Positions 1-10,416 of a stretch of 64,000 nt of DNA are shown here, piece by piece. The DNA comes from Eubacteriaceae bacterium (lineage in GTDB: Bacteria; Bacillota; Clostridia; Peptostreptococcales; Anaerovoracaceae): NCBI GenBank assembly GCA_902362435.1, contig CABIWW010000005.1, forward strand, positions 94,937 through 158,936, in the 5' to 3' direction. Every line of letters begins with the position of its first letter. Within the stretch, counting starts at the first letter, position 1. The translations under genes were made by a program, and so were the position numbers. Below the pieces are notes generated by a model. That model made no database searches, was not told the DNA's origin, and worked only from the letters and a program-made list of their open reading frames with translations.

Positions 1-188
1 GAGATCATGATGATCGCGAAGAACAGCACGATGAAAAAGAAAGCTATGAGATCAGTCTGGATCTCATAGATGAAATGGATATAGACAGCGAGCAGGAACA
101 GATGCCGGCAGCCCGGATGGGATACGACGTGGGGAGAAGCGGTCGTAAATACACGGCGTCAGAGCTGGAAAAACTGATCAAGGAATGA
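1..188 (+). CDS. C-terminal end of an unidentified acidic protein (partial)
   Basis: An open frame enters from the left edge (codons in phase with position 3) and stops at TGA 186-188, leaving 61 visible residues. They are strongly acidic and hydrophilic at first, rich in Asp, Glu and Gln, and end in a short basic/amphipathic tail ([13 protein letters not shown]). No catalytic motif is visible, so the family cannot be named. The next gene starts 20 bases later behind its own strong ribosome-binding site, so the two are probably cotranscribed. Confidence 0.65.
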   Translation, partial: DHDDREEQHDEKESYEISLDLIDEMDIDSEQEQMPAARMGYDVGRSGRKYTASELEKLIKE

Positions 189-207
189 TATCCAGAAGGA
201 GGAATAT

Positions 208-3027
208 ATGTATTGTAAGAATTGCGGAAACGAGATCGCAGACAGCTCAAAGTTTTGCAGTCACTGCGGACAGCTTGTAGAACCGGAAACGTCCGTGCCG
301 GATAATGCCCCGGCTGCTGCACAGAGACATAAAGCTGTGCAGACAGGAGCTGACAAGAACGAAGAAAACATCGGCAGCGCTTCTAAAAAGCCGATGTTTG
401 AAGAGTTTCAGTGGAACGTGGATGACTATCCGGGAAGAAGAAAATACGAAAAGACCGAAGATGTGGATTTTGACTGGAATGCAAAGCCTCAGGATATACC
501 TGATACAGTAACGGGACAGCCGGCCGTGCAGCAGAACGATGCAGCGATAGAAAGAAAAACGGCGGAACAGATAAGAACTGTGCAGAATTATGCATCAGCG
601 GGCAAGACAGATGCAGCATCCGGGATCGGTAAAGCAGAAGAAGAACAGAAGCCGCTGAGCGCAGCAGACAGAATAGATAAATTCTATACTTTCAACAGGA
701 AGAACGAAGAATTCCAGCAGCTCCTCAACAGAGAGTATGAAAAGGTCAAATCAGGGAACCCTATCAGGCAGGAACTGTCAGAGGCGGAGAAGCTCGCAGA
801 CAGGAGATTCGAAGCAAAACCTGAAGATCCGTCGATGGACGCTTTCCTTGAGAAGGAAGGGATAGTGAAACCTTATCAGCCTAAGGCATTCGAATCTGAC
901 GTGCTGCAGAGGATCGAAGCCCAGGAGGCAGAAAAAGAAGCGAAGAGACTTGAGGAAGAAGCAAGACTTGCCGCTATAGAAGCTGCGAAAAAAGAGGCTG
1001 AAGCCGAAGCAAAGAGAAAGGCGGAGGAAGAGGCAAGACTCGCAGCAGAAGAAGCAGAAAGACAGAGAGCGGCAGAAGAAGCACGCCGCGCCGAGGAAGC
1101 TAAAATCGCAGCTGCCGAGGAAGCCAGAAGAAAAGCGGAAGAAGAAGCTGCAAGGCTGGCCGAGATCGCAAGGCGCAATGCTGAAGAGGAAGCCCGCCGT
1201 GCAGAAGAAGCACGCGTGAAGGCGGCAGAGGAAGCAAGACTCCGTGAAGAGGAGGCTGCAAGACTTGCAGCTGAGGAGGAAGCAAGGAGAAAAGCTGAGG
1301 CTGAAGCTAAAGTAAAGGCTGCAGAAGAGGCCAGACTCAAGGCTGAAGCGGATCTCAGGGCTGCACAGGAAGCTGCAAAGATCAGAGCTCAGCAGGAAGC
1401 CAGAATGGCGGCTGAAGCTGAAGCAAGATTCAAGGCTCAGCAGGAAAAGAGACAGCTTGAGGCGATAGAGGCACAGAAACGTCTTGAAGCACAGAGAAAG
1501 AAACTTGAAGAAGAGGCTAACCAGGCGGTAGCAGAGGAAGAAGTTCGTCGTGTCATCGAGCAGACTACGAGAATGCGTGATGAGGAAGCGGCTAAGATAA
1601 GAGCTACAGTCGCTGCGATGAGAGAAGGCATAGATCAGATCAGAGAAGATGCTGTGAGCCGCGAAGTGACAGAAGCTCATCAGGCTACTAAGAACCAGAT
1701 CGACGAGATGACGAAGGCAAGAAGCTCATTCTTTGCAGAGCTTGAAGAAGCTGACGGTCAGAACGCACCTATAGAAGCAGAAGCTGTAAATACACCTGAG
1801 GTGACTTTCGCAGAGGCGCCTGCAGCAGAAATTCCTGCAGTGGATATCCCGGCAGAACAGCCGGCGGCAGATTTCGTCCAGACAGATATATTTGCAGAAA
1901 AAGAAAGAACAGAAGACAATGTTACAGGAAGAGACACTCTCTTTTCGGAAAGCGAGTTCTTCCATACGAGAACAGTAGATAAAGCAGCTATCATGGCGGG
2001 CCTTAACGAGGACACCATAATAGCAAACAAGAGAACGACAGCTGCTCCGGCAAGCGATGAAGAGTTTTTCAACAGCCTCGATGAGGCAGCGGCACAGCCG
2101 ACAGCACCGGAGGGATCGATTTTCGACAATGCAGCGCCGGCAGCAGGAATGGCAGCATTCGGAGCAGGTGCAGCTGATATGGCAGCACAGCAGGAGGCTC
2201 AGCCTATAGATTTCAGGACTGATATGGAAAGTGCGCCGGCAGCGGACAGTGCAGACGATCTGCTCACGCAGTTCGAAAACATCAGCATAGATGATCTGTC
2301 ACAGTTCGAGCAGCCTCAGGAAGGACAGCCGGAAGCGCAGCAGGCAGTCGTTGAAGAATTCAGGATGAGCGACACTATCCAGGCAGGAAGCCTCGGCGAC
2401 CAGTTCAGAACAGAACAGGGCGCAGCGCTGAATGACACAGTTGTGATGCCGCACAATGACAGCTTCAGCCAGATGCCGGCAGCCAACGATTTTGACAATT
2501 ATGGAAATGAAGAGGCGGCAAATTACATAAGGCAGCAGCAGGAGCAGCAGAGCAGCGCAGCAGGCATGAATGAATTCTACGGCGACGGATTCTATGATGA
2601 AGAAGACGAGTCGCAGCTTTCCAAGAAGGAACTCAAGCGCAGAGCAAAAGAGCAGAAGAGACTCGAGCGCGAAAGAGCAAAAGAAGAAAAAATACTGGCA
2701 AAGAGAGACGCTGAATTTGACAACGAAACTTCAGATGAAGTTGAAGAATACGAGAAAAAAGGCGCAAAGGGCAGACTGGTGCTGAAGATAATCCTCGTTA
2801 TACTGATCGTTATACTTGCAGTAGAAGTCATAGGCATGGCTATAAGGTTCATCGCACCGCAGAGTGGCGCAGCGACATTTATAGACAATCAGCTCAACAA
2901 GGTCATCCGCCTCATAACCGGGGATGCAGCAGACGGCAGCCAGGCAGACGGAACTGTATACAGCGCCGGAACGATGCAGATAACTGTAACGGATCCGGAC
3001 AGCGGAACAGATATCACCATCGTTTAA
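208..3027 (+). CDS. Zinc-ribbon, long coiled-coil, single-pass membrane protein
   Basis: A 939-residue protein of unknown function. Residues 1-24 form a zinc ribbon with cysteines 3, 6, 17 and 20, as in the zinc_ribbon_2 families. Residues of about 230-500 are a low-complexity Ala/Glu/Lys/Arg helix ([16 protein letters not shown] repeats), expected to be a long coiled coil. An acidic, Ala/Pro-rich linker follows, then a Lys/Arg/Glu-rich stretch, one hydrophobic segment at about 856-882 and a short C-terminal tail. The ATG is fixed by AGAAGGAGG at 195-202. It lies just upstream of a UPF0182 membrane protein and may share its transcript. A scaffold or envelope role is inference; TolA-like similarity in the coiled coil is compositional only. 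Confidence 0.85.
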   Translation: MYCKNCGNEIADSSKFCSHCGQLVEPETSVPDNAPAAAQRHKAVQTGADKNEENIGSASKKPMFEEFQWNVDDYPGRRKYEKTEDVDFDWNAKPQDIPDTVTGQPAVQQNDAAIERKTAEQIRTVQNYASAGKTDAASGIGKAEEEQKPLSAADRIDKFYTFNRKNEEFQQLLNREYEKVKSGNPIRQELSEAEKLADRRFEAKPEDPSMDAFLEKEGIVKPYQPKAFESDVLQRIEAQEAEKEAKRLEEEARLAAIEAAKKEAEAEAKRKAEEEARLAAEEAERQRAAEEARRAEEAKIAAAEEARRKAEEEAARLAEIARRNAEEEARRAEEARVKAAEEARLREEEAARLAAEEEARRKAEAEAKVKAAEEARLKAEADLRAAQEAAKIRAQQEARMAAEAEARFKAQQEKRQLEAIEAQKRLEAQRKKLEEEANQAVAEEEVRRVIEQTTRMRDEEAAKIRATVAAMREGIDQIREDAVSREVTEAHQATKNQIDEMTKARSSFFAELEEADGQNAPIEAEAVNTPEVTFAEAPAAEIPAVDIPAEQPAADFVQTDIFAEKERTEDNVTGRDTLFSESEFFHTRTVDKAAIMAGLNEDTIIANKRTTAAPASDEEFFNSLDEAAAQPTAPEGSIFDNAAPAAGMAAFGAGAADMAAQQEAQPIDFRTDMESAPAADSADDLLTQFENISIDDLSQFEQPQEGQPEAQQAVVEEFRMSDTIQAGSLGDQFRTEQGAALNDTVVMPHNDSFSQMPAANDFDNYGNEEAANYIRQQQEQQSSAAGMNEFYGDGFYDEEDESQLSKKELKRRAKEQKRLERERAKEEKILAKRDAEFDNETSDEVEEYEKKGAKGRLVLKIILVILIVILAVEVIGMAIRFIAPQSGAATFIDNQLNKVIRLITGDAADGSQADGTVYSAGTMQITVTDPDSGTDITIV

Positions 3028-3074
3028 CACAGGCCGGGAGGTTTGTGAAACTTTAGAGGGAGGTACAGCGTACT

Positions 3075-5945
3075 GTGACAAAGGAGAAAAAGAAACGGAC
3101 GGGCCTGCGTGTGATAATCGCGATCGTCATAATATTAGGATTGTTTCTGAGCCTTATAGGGTTCATCACAGATTTCATGTGGTTCAGAGAACTGGGCTAT
3201 GTATCGGTGTTTTTTACGAAACTTTTTACCCAGATCAAAATAGGGGTGCCGACCTTTGTCGTAGTCACATTCCTTGCATACATTTATCTGAAATTCCTCA
3301 AACGGGGGTATTTCATAAAAGTATCTTCGGATGAGCCTGTGAACCACGGCAGGCTGAATCTCATATCGTGGGGACTTGCGGCAGCCTATGGTGCGATAAC
3401 GACGTTCTTTACTGTTACAAAACTGTGGTTTGATTTTCTGCAGTTCATAAACAGTACGTCGTTCGGTAAAAAAGACCCCCTTTTCGATATGGATATTTCT
3501 TTCTATGCATTCAAGCTTGATTTCATAGAAGAAGTGAACCAGATCGTGCTGGTACTGCTGATCGCATTTGCAGTGCTGACAGTGATCTACTATTCGATAC
3601 TGCTGACGGTGAGAACGCCTAAGATCTTTGAAGAAAAGGCGCAGACTGTCGATGAAGAAGAGGAACAGTCTCAGGCACAGGGCGGTGCCGGAAACGGATT
3701 CGACAACCTGAACGGCATGTTCGGCAAATTCACGGAAGCGTTTACAGGAAAGGCCGGAGGCGGCTTCAAGAGACCGTCGAGACCGCGCAAGTCGTTCGAT
3801 AATCAGAACCTGAAAATGCTGGTGTCGATAGCGGAGAAACAGCTGATAATAGTCGGAGTGCTGTTTTTCCTGATGGTCGGAGTGAACTTTTTCCTCAAGC
3901 AGTACGACCTGCTGTTCGGCAGCACTGGAGCGGTACATGGTGCGGGATTCACTGATGTGAACATCACGCTGTGGATGTACAGGATAATAATGGTGCTTGC
4001 AGTATTTGCGGCAGTGGGATTCGCGGTCGGAATAAGCAGGAGACATATAAAGCCTGCAGTTGTGGCGCCGATCATAATGATAATCATTGGAGTGGCAGGA
4101 ACAGGCGCAGCCCTTGTAGTGCAGAATCTGGTGGTCACTCCGGACGAGATCAACAAAGAAAGCAGGTATCTGGAAAGAAACATAGAATATACTCAGACTG
4201 CATACGGACTAAACGATGTAAATAAAAAGGAGTTCGCAGCGAGCAATGATCTGACCGGAGAAGATATAAGCAACAACGATGAGACGATATCGAACATACG
4301 AATAAATGATTATGAACCTGCGAAGACGTTCTACAATCAGACACAGAGCATCAAGCAGTATTATTCGTTCAACGATGTCAATGTCGACAGATATAATATA
4401 AACGGCGAATATACGCAGACGTTCCTGTCGGCCAGGGAGATCGATGAGAACTCGATAAATGACACATGGCTGAACAAGCATCTGAAATATACTCACGGCT
4501 ACGGCATAACTCTTTCGCGTGTAGACAAGATAACAGCCAGCGGACAGCCGGATATGCTGATAGGCGGCATTCCACCGGTATCTGACGTCGACGAGATCAA
4601 GATCACCAGACCGGAGATCTACTACGGCGAGCTGACAAACAACTATGTTCTGACAAATACGTCGGAGGAAGAGTTCGACTACCCTGACGGCAACGAGAAC
4701 AAATACACGACTTACGAAGGAGATGCAGGCATCAAGCTGAACCCGCTCAACAGATTCATGTTCGCGGTAAAGGAAAGAAGCCTCAAGCTTCTCGTATCAG
4801 GGAATGTGAAGAGCTCCTCTAAGATCCTGATCAACAGGAACATCAAAGAGAGAGTGAAGCAGATAATGCCGTATCTGGAATATGACAAGTCGCCTTACAT
4901 GGTAACTGTCGACGGCAAGCTGTACTGGATCATAGATGCATACACATACACGAACAGATATCCTTATTCGGAACCTTTCAGCGATACTTCCGATACGAAC
5001 TATATAAGGAACTCTGTAAAAGTGGTGATCGATGCATACAACGGCACGACAGACTACTACATCGTGGATGATACGGATCCGATAGCGCAGAACTTCAAGA
5101 AGATATATCCTGATCTTTTCAAAGACATAAAGGATATGCCGGAAGGTATAAAGGCGCACATAAGATATCCGAGCACGCTGCTCAACATACAGGCGCAGGT
5201 ATATCAGAGATATCACATGAACGACGTGAAAGTCTTCTATCAGAATGAGGACCTGTGGCAGATATCCAGCGAGATATACGGCACAGAGGAGCAGACGATG
5301 TCTCCGAACTACTACATCATGAAGCTTCCTGGTGAAGACAGTGCGGAATTCGTGAATTCCATACCGTTAACACCGAAAGACAAAAAGAATCTGATGGGAC
5401 TGTTCGTAGCGAGAAATGATGGCGGAAACTACGGCGAACTGATACTTTACCAGATGCCTAAGAGCCAGACGGTATACGGCCCGATGCAGATAGAAGCTCA
5501 GATAGACCAGAACACTGAGATCTCGAAGGAATTCTCACTGTGGAATTCGTCCGGTTCGAAATACAGCAGAGGAAACATGTTCGTGGTTCCGATCGAAGAT
5601 TCGCTGCTCTATATAGAGCCTGTATATCTGGAAGCGACGAATTCGAGCATACCGGAAGTAAAGAGAGTCATCGTTGTATACGGTGACAATATCGCATATG
5701 AAGCGACGCTTGCGGAGGCTCTCAATTCCATGTTCGGAGAGGGCAGCGCATACGAGCGCGAGGACAGCGGCAATACAGATACTACATCAGGTGGAAATGG
5801 TGACGAACTTAGTCAAACTGAAATAATAAAGAGGGCTCAGGATGCATTCGACAATGCACAGAATGCGCAGAAGAACGGCGACTGGGCGAAGTACGGCGAA
5901 TATCTTAATGAACTGGATAAGTATTTAAATATGTTAAGTAAATAG
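3075..5945 (+). CDS. UPF0182 family membrane protein
   Basis: A 956-residue protein matching the UPF0182/COG1615 family in length and layout. It has seven predicted membrane segments within the first 350 residues (about 10-32, 50-68, 95-118, 155-178, 250-270, 300-320 and 327-350). A basic/glycine-rich cytoplasmic loop lies between segments 4 and 5, and a domain of about 600 residues follows, probably outside the cell. The tail beyond residue 900 is low-complexity and then helical (AFDNAQNAQKNGDWAKYGEY), as is common in the family. The start is GTG behind GAGGGAGGT. No biochemical function is established for the family. It lies 47 bases after the zinc-ribbon gene. Confidence 0.9.
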   Translation: MTKEKKKRTGLRVIIAIVIILGLFLSLIGFITDFMWFRELGYVSVFFTKLFTQIKIGVPTFVVVTFLAYIYLKFLKRGYFIKVSSDEPVNHGRLNLISWGLAAAYGAITTFFTVTKLWFDFLQFINSTSFGKKDPLFDMDISFYAFKLDFIEEVNQIVLVLLIAFAVLTVIYYSILLTVRTPKIFEEKAQTVDEEEEQSQAQGGAGNGFDNLNGMFGKFTEAFTGKAGGGFKRPSRPRKSFDNQNLKMLVSIAEKQLIIVGVLFFLMVGVNFFLKQYDLLFGSTGAVHGAGFTDVNITLWMYRIIMVLAVFAAVGFAVGISRRHIKPAVVAPIIMIIIGVAGTGAALVVQNLVVTPDEINKESRYLERNIEYTQTAYGLNDVNKKEFAASNDLTGEDISNNDETISNIRINDYEPAKTFYNQTQSIKQYYSFNDVNVDRYNINGEYTQTFLSAREIDENSINDTWLNKHLKYTHGYGITLSRVDKITASGQPDMLIGGIPPVSDVDEIKITRPEIYYGELTNNYVLTNTSEEEFDYPDGNENKYTTYEGDAGIKLNPLNRFMFAVKERSLKLLVSGNVKSSSKILINRNIKERVKQIMPYLEYDKSPYMVTVDGKLYWIIDAYTYTNRYPYSEPFSDTSDTNYIRNSVKVVIDAYNGTTDYYIVDDTDPIAQNFKKIYPDLFKDIKDMPEGIKAHIRYPSTLLNIQAQVYQRYHMNDVKVFYQNEDLWQISSEIYGTEEQTMSPNYYIMKLPGEDSAEFVNSIPLTPKDKKNLMGLFVARNDGGNYGELILYQMPKSQTVYGPMQIEAQIDQNTEISKEFSLWNSSGSKYSRGNMFVVPIEDSLLYIEPVYLEATNSSIPEVKRVIVVYGDNIAYEATLAEALNSMFGEGSAYEREDSGNTDTTSGGNGDELSQTEIIKRAQDAFDNAQNAQKNGDWAKYGEYLNELDKYLNMLSK

Positions 5946-5955
5946 GATTATTGTT

Positions 5956-6000
5956 CAGGACATTCCCTTTGCTCCGAGTAGGTTTGACGGGAATGTTCTG
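5956..6000 (+). terminator. Stem-loop between UPF0182 gene and glutamine synthetase
   Basis: CAGGACATTCCC (5956-5967) pairs with GGGAATGTTCTG (5989-6000), a 12-base stem with one G-U pair and a 21-base loop. No proper U-run follows, so it may be a weak terminator or an mRNA-processing structure. Confidence 0.4.
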
Positions 6001-6047
6001 TCGTATTCTGACTGTAAAATAAACTAAACTAGGGAGGAGACAGCTAT

Positions 6048-7964
6048 ATGTTAAAGTATGATTTGGATAAGATGCTCTATGTCATACCTGCGGACAGGCA
6101 CAGTCCGGAAGAGGTAAGCGGCATACTGAAAGAGCATCCCGAAGTGAAATTCGTATCACTTGTCGGAATTGATATAGGAGGACATGACACTGACGAGAAG
6201 ATCCCGGTGGAGGAATTCCTCGGAAATATAGAAAAATTCATGAAACATGGTGTTCAGACAGACGGATCCAGTGTAGTGCTTCCGAAGATAGCTGAGCTGA
6301 ACAACGCGAAGGTAGATATCATACCTGACGCAAAGGTGAACTGGTTCGTAGACCACAATTTCAACTATCCCGATCAGAAGACAGGGCTGCCTGTCGGCAC
6401 GCTGAGGATCCCTTCGTCACTGGTGCATAACGATTCAGCAAGAGTGGGATCCAGAGTCATCCTCAGAGATGCGATACACAACTTCAAGAAAGATCTGATG
6501 CAGCTGCTGAGAGCTAATCCGTATGTTTTCGAATATCTCGATGCGGACAGCGTGGATGACATAGACCAGCTTGTGATAACTGCTGCGACAGAGCTCGAAT
6601 TCTGGGTAAAGACTCCGGATGACGATGCGGACAGAGAGCAGCTTTCCACGGCACAGATGTTAAAAGAACAGTACTGGAAGAGAACTACAGGAACTGTCAG
6701 AACGGCGCTGGAAGAAGTGATGCTGGTACTGCAGAAGTATGGATTCGACATGGAAATGGGCCACAAGGAAGTTGGTGGCGTAAAAGCAAATCTCAGCAAT
6801 TCAGGAAGCTATGACCATGTAATGGAGCAGCTCGAGATCGACTGGAAATACTCGACGGCTGTCCAGGCGGCAGATAATGAGAATCAGATAAAATACGTCG
6901 TAAGAGATATATTCAGGACATACGGACTCGACGTGACGTTTATGGCGAAACCTGTGGAGGGTGTTGCAGGAAACGGCGAGCACACTCATATGGGTGTAGC
7001 TGCAAAGCTCAAGGACGGCAGGATGATAAACCTGTTTGCACCTTCAGACCCGGAAAATGAATTCATGAGCCCGGTAGGATTCGGAGCACTTATGGGAATA
7101 CTCAAAAACTATGATGTGATAAATCCGTTCGTAAGTGCTACAAACGATTCGCTGAACAGACTCAAGCCCGGATATGAAGCACCGGTCTGCACGGTAACAT
7201 CGCTCGGACACAGCGCGAAGCTCCCTTCCAGAAACAGAACGGTACTCGTCGGACTCGTAAGAGAAGTGGGCAACCAGATGGCAACGAGATTCGAGCTCAG
7301 AGCGCCGAACCCTAAGAGCAATACATACCTCGTACTGGCAGCGTCGTACATGGCGATGCTCGACGGTATAAAGGAAGCCCTGGAGAACGGTAAAACGCCT
7401 GCAGATCTTGAAAAGTCGATCTCAAAGGATTACGGAGAAGATGACTTCTACCTGGATACAGACAGGATCTACAGAAGCGAAAAGAACGTGTTCGATGAAT
7501 ATACAGAAGAAGAGAGAAGCAGATATTTCGGCAGAGCGCCGAGAACCGTATGGGAAAATATACAGGCGTTCGAAGATTATCCTGAAAAGCTCGATATATT
7601 CAGGAGAGACGACGTTATGAGCGATATCGCTCTCGCATCATACAAGGAAGCGATCAGAGCTCAGTGGGCGACAGAGCTCCATGACAGGATAATACCTGAC
7701 ACGATGGACTTCGTGAGAGAATGCTGCAAGGCGCATGACGACCTCGACTGCGTGGATTATGACAGATATTACTGGGGCAAGATACAGCGTCTCAGAAACG
7801 AGCTGGGAAGAGATACGCTCGACGAGTTCTGTCTGCTGACGAGGATCAAGCGAGCTCTCGACAGAGGAGAATACGATCAGGCATCCGCTATGCAGATAGA
7901 GATGCAGCAGAAGGTCATCGAGCTGACAGACCTTTACATTACATATAAAAAGAATTTATTTTAA
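6048..7964 (+). CDS. glnA: Glutamine synthetase, large (638-residue) variant
   Basis: Catalyses ATP-dependent glutamate plus ammonia to glutamine. The GS fold is seen from a beta-grasp-like N-terminus (VKFVSLVGIDIGG), the metal-binding glutamate region TELEFWV, the ammonia/glutamate-site segment GVAGNGEHTHMGV and the phosphate-site segment PSRNRTVLVGL. At 638 residues it is longer than ordinary GSI (about 440-470); the extra length is mostly a helical C-terminal extension of about 150 residues. No adenylylation-site motif was recognised. The ATG follows GGGAGGAG. serS begins about 20 bases downstream, so cotranscription is likely. Glutamine synthetase or a close GS-family ligase are both possible; the first is favoured. 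Confidence 0.85.
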   Translation: MLKYDLDKMLYVIPADRHSPEEVSGILKEHPEVKFVSLVGIDIGGHDTDEKIPVEEFLGNIEKFMKHGVQTDGSSVVLPKIAELNNAKVDIIPDAKVNWFVDHNFNYPDQKTGLPVGTLRIPSSLVHNDSARVGSRVILRDAIHNFKKDLMQLLRANPYVFEYLDADSVDDIDQLVITAATELEFWVKTPDDDADREQLSTAQMLKEQYWKRTTGTVRTALEEVMLVLQKYGFDMEMGHKEVGGVKANLSNSGSYDHVMEQLEIDWKYSTAVQAADNENQIKYVVRDIFRTYGLDVTFMAKPVEGVAGNGEHTHMGVAAKLKDGRMINLFAPSDPENEFMSPVGFGALMGILKNYDVINPFVSATNDSLNRLKPGYEAPVCTVTSLGHSAKLPSRNRTVLVGLVREVGNQMATRFELRAPNPKSNTYLVLAASYMAMLDGIKEALENGKTPADLEKSISKDYGEDDFYLDTDRIYRSEKNVFDEYTEEERSRYFGRAPRTVWENIQAFEDYPEKLDIFRRDDVMSDIALASYKEAIRAQWATELHDRIIPDTMDFVRECCKAHDDLDCVDYDRYYWGKIQRLRNELGRDTLDEFCLLTRIKRALDRGEYDQASAMQIEMQQKVIELTDLYITYKKNLF

Positions 7965-7985
7965 TTTTTGAAAAAGGAGAAGAAT

Positions 7986-9263
7986 ATGCTGGATATCAAG
8001 AGAATAAGAGAGGATTTTGATAACGTAAAGAAAGCTGTTGAGTCGAGAGGACAGGGAGACTTCGGAATAGATAATGTTATAACGCTTGACAAAAAAAGAA
8101 GAGAACTGCTTGCTGAAGTAGAGCAGATGAAGAACAGGCAGAGCGTTTCTTCGAAACAGATCCCTGTGATGAAAAAAGAAGGAAAAGACACGACTGAACT
8201 CATGGCAGAGATGAAGAATCTTTCGGATGAGATAAAAGTCCTCGATGCAGAAGTGGGGCAGGTTGAGGCGGATCTGCGCGACGCACTGCTCAACATCCCT
8301 AACACACCGTACAAAGACGTTCAGGTGGGAGCAGACGACAGCGCAAATGTCGAGCTGAGAAAATGGGGAGAGCCGAAGGAGTTCGATTTTGAAGAAAAAG
8401 CACACTGGGACATCGGTACAGATCTTGATATCCTGGACTTTGAAAGAGCTGCAAAGATCGCAGGTACGAGATTCACGGTCTACAAGGGACTCGGTGCGAG
8501 ACTGGAAAGATCGGTTATCAACTTCATGCTCAACCTTCACACTGAAGAACACGGATTCACAGAAATACTGCCGCCTTTCATGGTAAACAGAGATGCTATG
8601 ACAGGAACGGGACAGCTTCCTAAATTCGAAGACGACATGTTCCACGTGCCGGCAAAGGATTTCTTCCTGATCCCTACAGCAGAAGTTCCTGTAACGAATC
8701 TGAGAGACAACGAGATAATAGACGAGGCAGAACTGCCTATTTACTACACTGCATACACACCATGCTTCAGAAAAGAGGCTGGATCGGCAGGAAGAGACAC
8801 CAGAGGCCTCATCAGACAGCATCAGTTCAACAAGGTGGAGCTGGTAAAATTCGTAAAGCCTGAGACTTCATACGATGAGCTCGAATCTCTGACAAAGGCT
8901 GCAGAGACAGTTCTCCAGAAGCTAGAGATCCCTTACAGAGTCGTTAGACTGTCGACAGGAGACCTGGGATTCTCATCAGCGATGACATACGACATCGAAG
9001 TATGGATGCCTAGCTACGGCAGATACGTTGAGATATCATCGTGCAGCAACTTTGAGAATTTCCAGGCAAGAAGAGGAAACATCAGATTCAGACCTGCAGA
9101 AAAAGGCAAGCCTGAATTCGTTCACACTCTCAACGGCTCAGGACTCGCAGTAGGCAGAACAGTAGCAGCTATACTGGAAAACTACCAGCAGGCAGACGGA
9201 TCAGTAGTGATCCCTGAAGCACTGAGACCTTACATGGGCGTTGACAAGATCGAGAAAAAATAA
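7986..9263 (+). CDS. serS: Seryl-tRNA synthetase
   Basis: Charges tRNA-Ser with serine; class II synthetase of 425 residues, the usual length. Residues 1-100 are the antiparallel coiled-coil arm that grips tRNA ([19 protein letters not shown] onward). The catalytic core carries the class II motifs, including motif 2 ([26 protein letters not shown]) and motif 3 ([20 protein letters not shown]). The open frame extends 18 bases upstream to a TTG, but AAGGAG at 7974-7979 is correctly spaced for ATG 7986, which also matches the family N-terminus. Confidence 0.97.
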   Translation: MLDIKRIREDFDNVKKAVESRGQGDFGIDNVITLDKKRRELLAEVEQMKNRQSVSSKQIPVMKKEGKDTTELMAEMKNLSDEIKVLDAEVGQVEADLRDALLNIPNTPYKDVQVGADDSANVELRKWGEPKEFDFEEKAHWDIGTDLDILDFERAAKIAGTRFTVYKGLGARLERSVINFMLNLHTEEHGFTEILPPFMVNRDAMTGTGQLPKFEDDMFHVPAKDFFLIPTAEVPVTNLRDNEIIDEAELPIYYTAYTPCFRKEAGSAGRDTRGLIRQHQFNKVELVKFVKPETSYDELESLTKAAETVLQKLEIPYRVVRLSTGDLGFSSAMTYDIEVWMPSYGRYVEISSCSNFENFQARRGNIRFRPAEKGKPEFVHTLNGSGLAVGRTVAAILENYQQADGSVVIPEALRPYMGVDKIEKK

Positions 9264-9287
9264 GACAGACAGGAACGGATACACAAT

Positions 9288-10379
9288 ATGACATTTAAAC
9301 TAGGTGAATATATCGAACCGGATTTTTCGCAGAAGCTTTTCAGGAAAGCTCCGGAAGCAAGGCTCGCCGAAGCTCCCAAGGACATGACTGCGCCTGAGGG
9401 CTTCCATGCGACGTCCATATATCCTGAATATTTCAAGCTCGACGGCAGATGGATACTTCCGAAGGATTCGCGCATGGACTGCGTTGCGGTCTACGAGGAC
9501 GGGGATATCCATATCCGCGAGTTCAGGAATATAAAGAAAGGCGATCTCGTTGTCCTAGGCAGGACGGAGAAATGTGAGGATGGTATTTATGTAAATGAGA
9601 ACAGCTTCAGGTTTCCCGATCAGGATACGGACGAACAGACGACCTTTTCATTCAGGCAGGGACGAAGCCGTGAAACTGCTTTCTCATACGACTACAGCAG
9701 CCTTTATGAACTGCTCAGATACGAGCGCGACCATGGACATATCACATGGGTGCTGGGGCCGGCATGCGCTTTCGATGCGGAGGCGAGGAATGCGTTTGCG
9801 AAACTCGTAGAGGGCGGGTATGTACACTCGCTGCTGGCAGGCAATGCACTTGCCACACACGACCTGGAAGCAGGATATCTCGGAACTGCGCTCGGTCAGA
9901 ACGTCAGGACGCAGAAGCCGCATTTCAACGGTCACTACAATCATATCGACACGATAAACAAAGTGAACCTTTACGGATCGATACCTAAATTCATAGAAGA
10001 AGAGCACATAACCGACGGTATAATATACAGCTGTGTGAAAAACAACGTGCCTTTTGTGCTGAACGGTTCGATAAGAGACGACGGCCCTCTGCCTGAAGTG
10101 TATGAGCATACATACGTAGGGCAGGATGCGATCAGGAGCCACGTCAGAAGATCGACGACCGTTATCGGTATGGCGACAGTGCTGCACACTATCGCGACCG
10201 GCAACATGACGCCGAGCTACAGAGTACTCGAGGATGGAACAGTACGTCCCGTGTATTTCTACGTGGTTGACACGTCCGAGTTTGCGGTAAACAAGCTGTC
10301 CGACCGCGGCAGTCTTTCTGCAAAGGGCATCGTGACGAACGTGCAGGATTTCGTGTGCAACCTGGCAAAGAATCTGTAG
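9288..10379 (+). CDS. LOR/SDH-domain protein (TIGR00300-like), possible ornithine cyclodeaminase
   Basis: A 363-residue protein. Its second half carries the conserved blocks of the LOR/SDH bifunctional-enzyme domain: LLAGNALATHDLEAGYLGTALG, FVLNGSIRDDGPLPEVYEH and VLHTIATGNMTPSY. Known members include archaeal-type ornithine cyclodeaminase and the cyanobacterial ArgZ/AgrE C-terminal domain, which act on ornithine or arginine with a nicotinamide cofactor. Here the domain stands alone behind about 140 less conserved residues. It lies between serS and a PLP aminotransferase. Ornithine-to-proline chemistry is inference from the family; other imine-forming reactions are possible. Confidence 0.65.
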   Translation: MTFKLGEYIEPDFSQKLFRKAPEARLAEAPKDMTAPEGFHATSIYPEYFKLDGRWILPKDSRMDCVAVYEDGDIHIREFRNIKKGDLVVLGRTEKCEDGIYVNENSFRFPDQDTDEQTTFSFRQGRSRETAFSYDYSSLYELLRYERDHGHITWVLGPACAFDAEARNAFAKLVEGGYVHSLLAGNALATHDLEAGYLGTALGQNVRTQKPHFNGHYNHIDTINKVNLYGSIPKFIEEEHITDGIIYSCVKNNVPFVLNGSIRDDGPLPEVYEHTYVGQDAIRSHVRRSTTVIGMATVLHTIATGNMTPSYRVLEDGTVRPVYFYVVDTSEFAVNKLSDRGSLSAKGIVTNVQDFVCNLAKNL

Positions 10380-10416
10380 CAGGACATATAAGCAAGATTG
10401 AAAGGAAAGATATTTA

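Noticed and set aside
778..1680. Long minus-strand frames opposite the coiled-coil gene
   Set aside because: They are a by-product of the repeated GCA/GAA/AAG codons of the plus-strand protein and have no ribosome-binding site.
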